DNA of 64,000 nucleotides from SB25 sp029560875 (GTDB lineage: Bacteria; Bacteroidota; Bacteroidia; Bacteroidales; Tenuifilaceae): positions 1 to 64,000 of the forward strand of contig DAOOPM010000017.1 in the NCBI GenBank assembly GCA_035388225.1, read 5' to 3'. Below the pieces are notes generated by a model. The model saw nothing but the letters and a program-made list of their open reading frames with translations. It made no database searches and was not told the origin of the DNA. The position numbers and the translations under genes are program-made. This document shows, in pieces, positions 16,820 through 24,126 of the stretch (the first letter of the stretch is position 1; the number at the start of each line of letters is the position of its first letter).

Positions 16820-18955
16820 CTACTCTGAGAATTTCTCTAGTAATATTTCAAGAATCTTTGTTGCTGCTGTAGAAACAGAGGTTCCAGGACCAAAGATTCC
16901 TACTACACCGTGGTCGTATAGGTACTGATAATCCTGTGCAGGAATAACCCCGCCAACAATTACCATGATATCCTCGCGACCTAACTTCTTAAGTTCTTCC
17001 ATTACCTGAGGAACTAAAGTTTTGTGACCTGCAGCAAGACTCGATACTCCAAGAACGTGAACATCGTTTTCAACGGCTTGTTTAGCTGCCTCGGCTGGGG
17101 TTTGGAACAATGGACCCATATCAACATCAAAGCCGATATCGGCATAACCAGTTGCAACAACCTTTGCGCCGCGGTCGTGACCGTCCTGACCCATTTTGGC
17201 AATCATAATACGAGGCTGACGACCTTCTTGCTTTGCAAACTTATCGCAAAGTTCCTTGGCTTTTTTATAACTATTATCGTCCATAGATTCAGCTGAATAA
17301 ACACCAGAAATTGAGCGGATAACTGCTTTGTAACGGCCAACCACTTTCTCGCAAGCGTATGAAATTTCACCTAAAGTTGCACGTTTCATTGCAGCATCAA
17401 CCGATAGTTCAAGTAGATTACCCTGCTTTGTTTCAACACAACGGGTAATTGCCTCAAGTGCTGCTTTAACCTCTGCTTCGTTACGCTCTGCACGTAGTTT
17501 TTGTAATCTACGAATTTGAGCCTCACGTACTGCGGTGTTATCAACGTCGAGAATTTCAATTGGGTCTTCCTTCTCCAAGCGGTACTTGTTAATACCAACA
17601 ATGGTATCTTTGCAAGAGTCGATACGTGCCTGTTTACGAGCAGCTGCCTCCTCAATACGCATTTTTGGAACACCTGTCTCAATTGCTTTCGACATTCCAC
17701 CCAACTCTTCAACCTCCTGAATAAGTTTCCAAGCCTTATGAGCGATTTCGTGAGTTAAATGCTCCACGTAGTATGAACCAGCCCAAGGGTCAACGGCCTT
17801 ACAAACGTTGGTTTCCTCCTGGATGTAAAGCTGTGTGTTACGAGCAATACGTGCAGAGAAATCGGTTGGAAGTGCAATAGCCTCATCCAACGCGTTGGTA
17901 TGCAAGCTTTGTGTATGACCAAGCGCAGCAGTCATAGCCTCAATACAGGTACGTGCAACGTTGTTGAATGGGTCTTGCTCTGTTAAGCTCCATCCCGATG
18001 TTTGGCTATGCGTTCTTAGCGCTAACGATTTTGGATTCTTTGGATTGAATTGTTTTACAATTTTAGCCCAAAGTAAACGAGCAGCACGCATTTTGGCAAT
18101 CTCCATAAAGTGGTTCATACCAACTGCCCAGAAGAACGATAAGCGAGGCGCAAAAGCATCGATATCGATACCAGCTTTAGTTCCGGTACGTAGGTACTCC
18201 AAACCATCGGCCAAGGTATATGCTAGTTCAATATCTGCAGTTGCTCCAGCTTCCTGCATGTGATAGCCAGAGATAGAGATGCTGTTGAACTTAGGCATAT
18301 TCTTCGATGTGTACTCGAAAATATCGGCAATAATTTTCATTGAGAATTCAGGTGGGTAGATGTATGTATTACGCACCATAAACTCTTTTAGAATATCGTT
18401 CTGAATTGTACCGCTTAATTGCTCAAGGGTTGCACCTTGCTCTAAAGCAGCAACAATGTAGAATGCAAGTACAGGTAATACGGCACCGTTCATTGTCATC
18501 GATACGGACATCTTATTCAATGGAATACCATCGAAAAGAATTTTCATATCCTCAACAGAATCGATAGCAACACCAGCCTTACCAACATCACCCACAACAC
18601 GCTCATGGTCTGAGTCGTATCCGCGGTGGGTTGCTAGGTCGAATGCAACTGAAAGTCCCATTTGGCCTGCAGCCAAGTTACGACGGTAAAACGCATTTGA
18701 CTCCTCAGCAGTGGAGAAACCTGCATACTGACGAACAGTCCAAGGTTTCATCACATACATAGTGCTATAGGGACCGCGAAGGAATGGTGGCAAACCTGCA
18801 GCATAGTTTAGGTGCTCCATATTCTCCAAATCGTTGGCAGTATATGCAGGCTTAACTGGAATACGCTCAGGAGTTAACCAGTCTGCCACAAGATTAGAAC
18901 CGCTCTTATCGGCTTTAACCTGTTTTATATTGATTTTCTTATAATCTGGTTTCAT
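16820..18955 (-). CDS. mutB: Methylmalonyl-CoA mutase large (alpha) subunit
   Basis: The catalytic, adenosylcobalamin-dependent subunit that interconverts succinyl-CoA and (R)-methylmalonyl-CoA, the key step of propionate formation or use. It has 711 residues, the normal length. The N-terminal TIM barrel carries GPYSTMYVMKPWTVRQYAGF and SISGYHMQEAGATA; the C-terminal B12-binding domain has the DxHxxG motif in GQDGHDRGAKV with axial His593, followed by VIVGGVIPAQDY and GPGTSVSTAA. It is separated from mutA by an inserted four-helix-bundle gene, 429 bp in total. No epimerase, decarboxylase or MeaB chaperone gene is in this window. Confidence 0.97.
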   Translation of the reverse strand: MKPDYKKINIKQVKADKSGSNLVADWLTPERIPVKPAYTANDLENMEHLNYAAGLPPFLRGPYSTMYVMKPWTVRQYAGFSTAEESNAFYRRNLAAGQMGLSVAFDLATHRGYDSDHERVVGDVGKAGVAIDSVEDMKILFDGIPLNKMSVSMTMNGAVLPVLAFYIVAALEQGATLEQLSGTIQNDILKEFMVRNTYIYPPEFSMKIIADIFEYTSKNMPKFNSISISGYHMQEAGATADIELAYTLADGLEYLRTGTKAGIDIDAFAPRLSFFWAVGMNHFMEIAKMRAARLLWAKIVKQFNPKNPKSLALRTHSQTSGWSLTEQDPFNNVARTCIEAMTAALGHTQSLHTNALDEAIALPTDFSARIARNTQLYIQEETNVCKAVDPWAGSYYVEHLTHEIAHKAWKLIQEVEELGGMSKAIETGVPKMRIEEAAARKQARIDSCKDTIVGINKYRLEKEDPIEILDVDNTAVREAQIRRLQKLRAERNEAEVKAALEAITRCVETKQGNLLELSVDAAMKRATLGEISYACEKVVGRYKAVIRSISGVYSAESMDDNSYKKAKELCDKFAKQEGRQPRIMIAKMGQDGHDRGAKVVATGYADIGFDVDMGPLFQTPAEAAKQAVENDVHVLGVSSLAAGHKTLVPQVMEELKKLGREDIMVIVGGVIPAQDYQYLYDHGVVGIFGPGTSVSTAATKILEILLEKFSE

Positions 18956-18968
18956 AATTTAAATTTTT

Positions 18969-19384
18969 AGACGCTAGATGTCAGACATTAGATTTCAGAC
19001 TTCGTTAAAGTTTTTTTAAAGCCAATCATCATTTTCTGAAGTTCATTTATCTCGGAGATAAATACAGAGGTTGTTTCTTTATTTAGATAATTAATCTCTA
19101 TACCTATCAACAAAAGATTTTCAACCTCATAGGATGATGAAATCGCAATATCAATAAATCTCATAAACTCTTTATCACCTCGCCCAGAGCCTTCAGCAAT
19201 GTTTGAAGCAATAGATATTGCTGCACGTTGAAGTTGAGAGATATAGCCAAAACGCTCTGACGAAGGAAGTTTTTCACACAGGATGTAAACATCCTTTGCG
19301 ATATCCTTAGCCTTTTGCCATATTTTCAACTCCTTAAAATTGTGCATTTTATCTGATGTCTTGTGTCTGAAATCTGATATCTTG
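18969..19384 (-). mobile_element. IVS-like four-helix-bundle unit with imperfect inverted repeats (mutA/mutB junction)
   Basis: The whole gap between mutA and mutB is taken up by one gene and two repeat arms. The left arm (18969-19000) contains GTCAGAC and AGATTTCAGAC; the right arm (19351-19384) contains the complements. The 11-mer AGATTTCAGAC at 18990-19000 has an exact inverted copy at 19365-19375, and AGATGTCAGA at 18977-18986 matches 19373-19382 in 9 of 10 positions. The arms are built from short repeated units, so several pairing registers exist. The right arm ends at the base before the mutA stop codon. Mobility is inferred from position and design, not shown; compare 35909-36348. Confidence 0.6.
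18988..19347 (-). CDS. Four-helix-bundle (S23/IVP-like) protein
   Basis: A 119-residue, all-helical protein of the four-helix-bundle family that includes proteins encoded in 23S rRNA intervening sequences and is related to Avd of diversity-generating retroelements. The family motif is seen in LQRAAISIASNIAEGSGRG, preceded by FKELKIWQKAKDIAKDVY. I chose ATG 19347 (MHNFKELK), the usual start of the family; an upstream in-frame ATG at 19428 would overlap mutA by 44 bp and adds a low-complexity leader. The last codons (KSEI) are encoded within the left repeat arm. The biochemical function is unknown. Its insertion between two subunits of one enzyme suggests that it is not part of the mutase pathway. 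Confidence 0.85.
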   Translation of the reverse strand: MHNFKELKIWQKAKDIAKDVYILCEKLPSSERFGYISQLQRAAISIASNIAEGSGRGDKEFMRFIDIAISSSYEVENLLLIGIEINYLNKETTSVFISEINELQKMMIGFKKTLTKSEI

Positions 19385-21268
19385 TTACAATATATTAAGC
19401 AACGATTGATACTGTTTAAGTGTTTCAAGCAAGTTGCTCTTCACATTGATGTAGTTTTTGATTCCTTTAGCCTCTAGTTCAGGCTTGCAAGCAGGATCAC
19501 CAGCAACTACATATATTGCTTTACCGTTCAATTTCTCAAACGCCTCAACTGCAAGGGTTGCGTACTCCTCATCGGAACTACAAATAACCACGATATCGGA
19601 TTTTGCATCAAGAGCAGCCTTAACACCCTCGTCAACAGTTTTGAAGCCAATATTATCAATTACCTCAAAGCCTGCCACTGCAAAGAAGTTGCAGCTAAAC
19701 TGAGCTCTTGCTCTACGCATTGCCAAGCTACCAAGGGTTAGCATAAACACCTTTGGACGACGTCCGCTAACATCGGTTCTGTAGCGCAACTCTTCAAAAG
19801 CCTGAGCGCCACGATAAGGAACCAAAGGTAATGCAATTGCATCGGCAGGTTTTTCAGATGCTTTGCGGGTAACAGCATTGGCACTTACAGCCTTTGCATC
19901 TGCAATCTCATTGAAGTTTGGATACTGGTTAGTTCCAAGTACGGTCTCACGGCGATTTGCAATGTTGGTATCGCGCTTGTTGGAAACCTCAGCAATTTGA
20001 TCCTGAACATAACCTTTAATGAACGCTTCCTTATAACCACCCATCTCATCAATCTTCAAGAATTGATTCCATGCATTCTCGGCAATAGAGATGGTTAAAT
20101 TCTCTATATAGTAACTTCCTGCAGAAGGGTCTGCAACTTGACCCAAGTAAGATTCCTCGCGTAGAAGCAGTTGCTGGTTACGAGCAATTCTCTCTGAAAA
20201 AACAGATGACTCAGCGTATGGAGCATCGAATGGAAGAACATTCAACGAATCAACGCCTGCAAGAACTGCCGACATACCCTCGGTAGTTGTGCGAAGCATA
20301 TTTACATAAGCATCGTAAACGGTCTTGTTCCAACGGCTTGTTTCAGCATGAATTCTCATTTGAGCCGATTTAGCCGATGCTGGATTGTAAGCCTCAACCA
20401 TTTTTGCCCAAAGCAAACGAGCTGCACGGAACTTTGCAATCTCCATAAAGTAACTGGAACTAATCGCAAAGTTGAAACTCATTCTGGTTGCAACCTCATC
20501 AACAGTAAAACCTTTCTCTGTTAAAACTGTTAGATAGTTGCTAGCCATTGCAAGCGCAAAACCTAACTCCTGAACAATAGACGAACCGCTATTGTGGAAA
20601 ATATGTCCGTTAACACCTATCACCTTGAAATTAGGGAAATTCTTAACGGCGAGTATAACTGAAACCAACCCTTCGAACGAAGCGTCGTTATCGCAGCAAA
20701 ACTTACCGTTTAACGTTAGTGATGTTAATGGGCTGTAATCGATAGAAAATCTAATTTTTTGAGCATCGAAACGACTTTGCTCCAAGTATTTTACAATGAA
20801 AGGCAATGCCTTTGCGGTAGCAAAACCTCCAGTAAAATTAATTTCAACCTGATTTAGGTCGATATCCTTAAGCAAACGGCTTATGGAATCGAGAGTGGGT
20901 TCACACTCATTGCAAAGATTGAATCCTAGCGATTCAACACCCTTTGCAAGCATATCAATGGCTTTACGGTTGGCATCGGTTGGTTTGTCTAAGCAAACCT
21001 CAATGTCCTGACGAATTAACCAATGATTGCCCTTCTCGTGATTACCACGAACGTAAGGGAATTGTCCGGGTTTCACATAGGTTGTTTCGATATTAGCAAG
21101 GTCTTCGGAGCGATAGTAGGGCTTAACATTGATGCCCTCGATAGTTTTCCAAATCAATTTTTTATCGTAATCAGCTCCTTTCAAATCCTCGCGTATTACC
21201 GATTCCCATTCCTGTGTAGAAACTGGGGGAAATTCGGTAAAAAGCTTTTCGTTGCTTTTTTCTGCCAT
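19385..21268 (-). CDS. mutA: Methylmalonyl-CoA mutase small (beta) subunit
   Basis: The non-catalytic partner of MutB in the heterodimeric mutase. It has 627 residues, typical of the beta subunit. It keeps the barrel fold (KPYYRSEDLANIETTYVKPG, RMSFNFAISSSYFMEIAKFR, VADPSAGSYYIENLT) but lacks the DxHxxG cobalamin motif in the C-terminal domain, where MLTLGSLAMRRARAQFSCNF stands instead. It is the first gene of the mut unit. The stop codon directly abuts the repeat arm of the inserted four-helix-bundle unit. Confidence 0.95.
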   Translation of the reverse strand: MAEKSNEKLFTEFPPVSTQEWESVIREDLKGADYDKKLIWKTIEGINVKPYYRSEDLANIETTYVKPGQFPYVRGNHEKGNHWLIRQDIEVCLDKPTDANRKAIDMLAKGVESLGFNLCNECEPTLDSISRLLKDIDLNQVEINFTGGFATAKALPFIVKYLEQSRFDAQKIRFSIDYSPLTSLTLNGKFCCDNDASFEGLVSVILAVKNFPNFKVIGVNGHIFHNSGSSIVQELGFALAMASNYLTVLTEKGFTVDEVATRMSFNFAISSSYFMEIAKFRAARLLWAKMVEAYNPASAKSAQMRIHAETSRWNKTVYDAYVNMLRTTTEGMSAVLAGVDSLNVLPFDAPYAESSVFSERIARNQQLLLREESYLGQVADPSAGSYYIENLTISIAENAWNQFLKIDEMGGYKEAFIKGYVQDQIAEVSNKRDTNIANRRETVLGTNQYPNFNEIADAKAVSANAVTRKASEKPADAIALPLVPYRGAQAFEELRYRTDVSGRRPKVFMLTLGSLAMRRARAQFSCNFFAVAGFEVIDNIGFKTVDEGVKAALDAKSDIVVICSSDEEYATLAVEAFEKLNGKAIYVVAGDPACKPELEAKGIKNYINVKSNLLETLKQYQSLLNIL

Positions 21269-21644
21269 AATCAGACTATTTGGATTTCGGATTGCAAAGT
21301 TATAAAATGATGTAAATGAGAATGCAATTTACGGCAATAATTAAAGCAATGATGCTGTTAAGCATAACCAATTTGAAACAGATGAGCCAAGAAGGATGTC
21401 GGGAAGCAATTATCTGATGAACAAATTTAACGTGTGCGTTTCTGCTGATTGGCTGATAAGCGTGGAGATAATTCGTTGATAATTGAATTTATCAACGAGA
21501 TTAAAGAGGTGGTTTTAGTTCTAAGGATTGAAGTAATCAATCAAACTGGTATCAGAATTAACCACAATATGTAATAGATAGCCAATTTATACTAAAGGAA
21601 ATTACTAAAAACAAGAAAAGGAGGAAAAAACTTCCTCCTCTTTT
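21269..21644. other. 376-bp intergenic region upstream of mutA
   Basis: It holds a 10-bp perfect inverted repeat, TCGTTGATAA (21473-21482) and TTATCAACGA (21489-21498), and a minus-strand frame open from 21488 to a stop at 21300 without a good start codon. That frame would give a hydrophobic C-terminus (SWLICFKLVMLNSIIALI) and could be a gene fragment or chance in AT-rich DNA. The mutA promoter should be here, but no convincing TAnnTTTG box was placed. Confidence 0.4.
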
Positions 21645-21645
21645 C
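21616..21645 (-). terminator. Intrinsic terminator
   Basis: AAAAGGAGGAA (21616-21626) pairs with TTCCTCC plus TTTT (21632-21644). Read on the minus strand it directly follows the stop codon of the gene at 21645-22154. Confidence 0.75.
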
Positions 21646-22154
21646 TATTCTTCAAGTTGTTCTTTCCTGTTTTGAAGTTCAGTTTCCTGATTTCCCCTTA
21701 AATATACTTGAGATTTTCTCTCATTGCCTTCAAGGTCAATATTGATAATGATTAAATTCTTAAATTTTTGGTCGATATAATTCACATCAATAAGGTTATC
21801 GGTTTGAACATAAATAAAAAAAGTTCTATCAATTTTAATATCTACAGTATCAGTAATAAACTTGTTGTTAATTTTTAATACAAAATTGTTATTTAAGCCA
21901 CTAATGTCTATATGTTTTTTCAAAACATCATATAGATGAAGTAATTCGAGTTTGCTTTTTGACTTAATGTAAACCTCTCCATTTACGGTTTCTTTTTTAA
22001 CAAGCAATGTCTCAATGTTTTGAGGATTGATGAAGTGTTTATTAATATCTACTTTTACTGAATCTAGGTAGTAAGTAGGATTGTTTTTTTGCTGAGCAAA
22101 CAAACTAAAACAATTAAAAACTAAAATAATTGAAACAAGAATAATTTTATTCAT
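21645..22154 (-). CDS. Secreted protein of unknown function
   Basis: A 169-residue protein with a clean signal peptide (MNKIILVSIILVFNCFSLFAQ). The mature part alternates polar and beta-prone segments (YYLDSVKVDINKHFINPQNI, KIDRTFFIYVQTDNL) and ends in a charged helix rich in Gln and Glu. I do not recognise a family. The segment NIETLLVKKETVNGEVYI is reminiscent of carboxy-terminal plug-like domains in Bacteroidota envelope proteins, but this is weak. It is followed by its own terminator and lies 18 bp after the DUF6265 gene, so the two are probably cotranscribed. Confidence 0.65.
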   Translation of the reverse strand: MNKIILVSIILVFNCFSLFAQQKNNPTYYLDSVKVDINKHFINPQNIETLLVKKETVNGEVYIKSKSKLELLHLYDVLKKHIDISGLNNNFVLKINNKFITDTVDIKIDRTFFIYVQTDNLIDVNYIDQKFKNLIIINIDLEGNERKSQVYLRGNQETELQNRKEQLEE

Positions 22155-22172
22155 AATTACAATTTTTGATAG

Positions 22173-22637
22173 TTAATATTTTTCCAGCAAATACTCTTCC
22201 TTCATTTGCACCCCTTCTGTTTCACCCTCAACTTTTACGTAGAGTTTACCATCATCGCGTTTGGTGTAAACAATTCGTTGAGGAAAATCGTGTTCGTAGT
22301 TTGCGAAAATCCAGGTATTGTCAAAAGCGTCGATAAGTGTGAAAAGTACGGGGTAACTATTCTCAATTGTGGCAATGTAAATCCAGAATTTCCCCACTTT
22401 ATGCAATTGTAAGGATTCCCTGAATAAAGTATCGCTTTTAACAACATGAAAGCCTGTACCTTCCAAAGTGTAATCGTTAACCTTACTCCAGTTTTCAAAA
22501 AAAACACCATCGCCCTGAGTACCTTTCCATTTGCCAATTAACCATTGGAACTGGGTAATATCATCGGTTTGCGCACTTGCACCACTAATTTTGCCTAGCA
22601 TAATTAACAGTACGATATAAAGACTAACCCTTTTCAT
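22173..22637 (-). CDS. DUF6265-like secreted protein
   Basis: A 154-residue protein with an N-terminal signal peptide (LYIVLLIMLGKISGASA). The mature part starts FQWLIGKWKGTQGDGVFFEN and includes FANYEHDFPQRIVYTKRDD, the pattern of the DUF6265 family (lipocalin-like beta barrel, WLxGxW motif near the N-terminus and HDFPQRIxY later). Ligand and role are unknown. It is the first gene of a probable two-gene unit with the secreted protein downstream. Confidence 0.8.
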   Translation of the reverse strand: MKRVSLYIVLLIMLGKISGASAQTDDITQFQWLIGKWKGTQGDGVFFENWSKVNDYTLEGTGFHVVKSDTLFRESLQLHKVGKFWIYIATIENSYPVLFTLIDAFDNTWIFANYEHDFPQRIVYTKRDDGKLYVKVEGETEGVQMKEEYLLEKY

Positions 22638-22716
22638 TTTATATAGATTATTCGATAAATATAATGTTTTTAAGTATCCAATGCTAGATACTTAAAGCCT
22701 TAACTTGTTTTAAAAA

Positions 22717-24102
22717 TTACTTTCTAAACTTCCTAATAAAATCCTCAACCTCTGGAACTCCACCCTGATATATCAAATACCCATTGTATGGTTCGCGCTC
22801 CGTAATCTCAGCATTTATTGGGGTTAACATTAATCGGCGAACCTCGGCAGGGTCGTTGGTTTGTCCAAGCGCCCATCCTAACTTAATGTAAGCCGTTTCA
22901 GGCAGCATATTTTCTGCAGGAATAATGCCTTTAGCCATAAGGTCGCGACCAGTATCGTAAACATACATATGTGCATAGCCCCAAAGCGTTTGAACGGTCA
23001 TATAGATATGAACGCCTTTCTTTGTGGCGCGCTCAATGGCAGGGTAAAGGGGTTTGTTGATATGGCCCAAACCGGTTCCTGCAATGATAATTCCTTTGTA
23101 TCCATTATCAACCAACGAGTCAATAATATCGGGCTGCATGTTGGGATAGTAGTAAACAATTGTAACCTTCTCCTCGAAGTAAGGCATAATTTTAGCTTTG
23201 CGATCCTTCCGGCGATGATTGTAATTCTCAACAATAGGTTTTACGCCATCCTTCCGGCTAACTGTTGCCAAAGGAGTATTGCCAATGGTGCGGAATGTAC
23301 TACGGTACGATGAGTGCATCTTACGCACACGTGTTCCACGATGCAGGAATCCGTACTCATCGGATGTTGGCCCAAACATACAAACCATAACCTCAGCAAT
23401 ATCTGAGTGTCCTGCTGTGAGAGCTGCGTGCATTAGGTTTAATGCGGCATCGCTACTGGGGCGGTCGGAACTTCGTTGTGAGCCCACCAAAACAATAGGT
23501 ACAGGTGGGTTTTGCACCATAAAAGTTAGTGCTGCAGCGGTATGGCTCAAGGTATCGGTACCGTGACCAATGATGATTCCATCAATCCCGTTCTCAATCT
23601 CCTTACCAATAGCAATTGCTAGAGCTTTGTACTGTTCGGGGCCCATATTCTCGCTGAACACAGCGAAAAGCTTTTCGGTGTTTAGATTGCAAATATCGGC
23701 TAATTCTGGAACTGCACCGTAAAGTTCTCCGGGCGAAAATGCCGGAATTACAGCACCTGTACGATAATCGAGCCGCGATGCAATTGTTCCGCCAGTACCA
23801 AGCAGCTTAACCTTTGGCAAGTTGGGTGTGAAAGGAAATTCCTTTTCGGGAATTTTGTAGGTTGCTTTGTAGTATCCAACCTCTTTCATGCTAGTAATTG
23901 TGAAAATATCGATACCCACGTTGTAGCCAGTATCAATCTTAATAACGATATGGCAATCGTCGTCGTTCTCGGCACGAGGAAGAACTGTACCTTTAAATTC
24001 TCCACGATTTGTTTCAACTACAGCCTTACCCCAAACTCTAACATTATATTTTTTAAGCACTTCCAATGCTCGTCCTTTATATCCTTGAAAAATATCTTCC
24101 AT
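22717..24102 (-). CDS. gatD: Glu-tRNA(Gln) amidotransferase subunit D
   Basis: The glutaminase subunit of the archaeal-type GatDE transamidosome, which releases ammonia from an amide donor for conversion of Glu-tRNA(Gln) to Gln-tRNA(Gln). It has 461 residues: an N-terminal beta-barrel-like part of about 90 residues and then an L-asparaginase-like catalytic domain with GTGGTIASR (residues 102-110, nucleophile Thr region), IIGHGTDTLSHTAAALTF and LVGSQRSSDRPSSDA. The N-terminal extension separates GatD from plain asparaginases. It lies 24 bp after gatE in the same operon, which strongly supports the assignment. GatDE is considered characteristic of archaea; bacteria normally use GatCAB. Confidence 0.93.
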   Translation of the reverse strand: MEDIFQGYKGRALEVLKKYNVRVWGKAVVETNRGEFKGTVLPRAENDDDCHIVIKIDTGYNVGIDIFTITSMKEVGYYKATYKIPEKEFPFTPNLPKVKLLGTGGTIASRLDYRTGAVIPAFSPGELYGAVPELADICNLNTEKLFAVFSENMGPEQYKALAIAIGKEIENGIDGIIIGHGTDTLSHTAAALTFMVQNPPVPIVLVGSQRSSDRPSSDAALNLMHAALTAGHSDIAEVMVCMFGPTSDEYGFLHRGTRVRKMHSSYRSTFRTIGNTPLATVSRKDGVKPIVENYNHRRKDRKAKIMPYFEEKVTIVYYYPNMQPDIIDSLVDNGYKGIIIAGTGLGHINKPLYPAIERATKKGVHIYMTVQTLWGYAHMYVYDTGRDLMAKGIIPAENMLPETAYIKLGWALGQTNDPAEVRRLMLTPINAEITEREPYNGYLIYQGGVPEVEDFIRKFRK

Positions 24103-24126
24103 AGCAATAAGTATTCATGTGGTTAA

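Noticed and set aside
18988..19347. Avd of a diversity-generating retroelement
   Set aside because: No reverse transcriptase, template repeat or variable repeat is nearby.
19347..19428. Longer N-terminus of the four-helix-bundle protein by the mutA end
   Set aside because: It would overlap mutA and is encoded by the repeat arm; the family normally starts at the Met before the FKELKIW-type block.
21269..21644. Cobalamin riboswitch upstream of the B12-dependent mutase
   Set aside because: No B12-box-like sequence or multi-helix fold could be recognised; only a single short hairpin is present.
22717..24102. Plain L-asparaginase
   Set aside because: The 90-residue N-terminal extension and the neighbouring gatE gene identify GatD.
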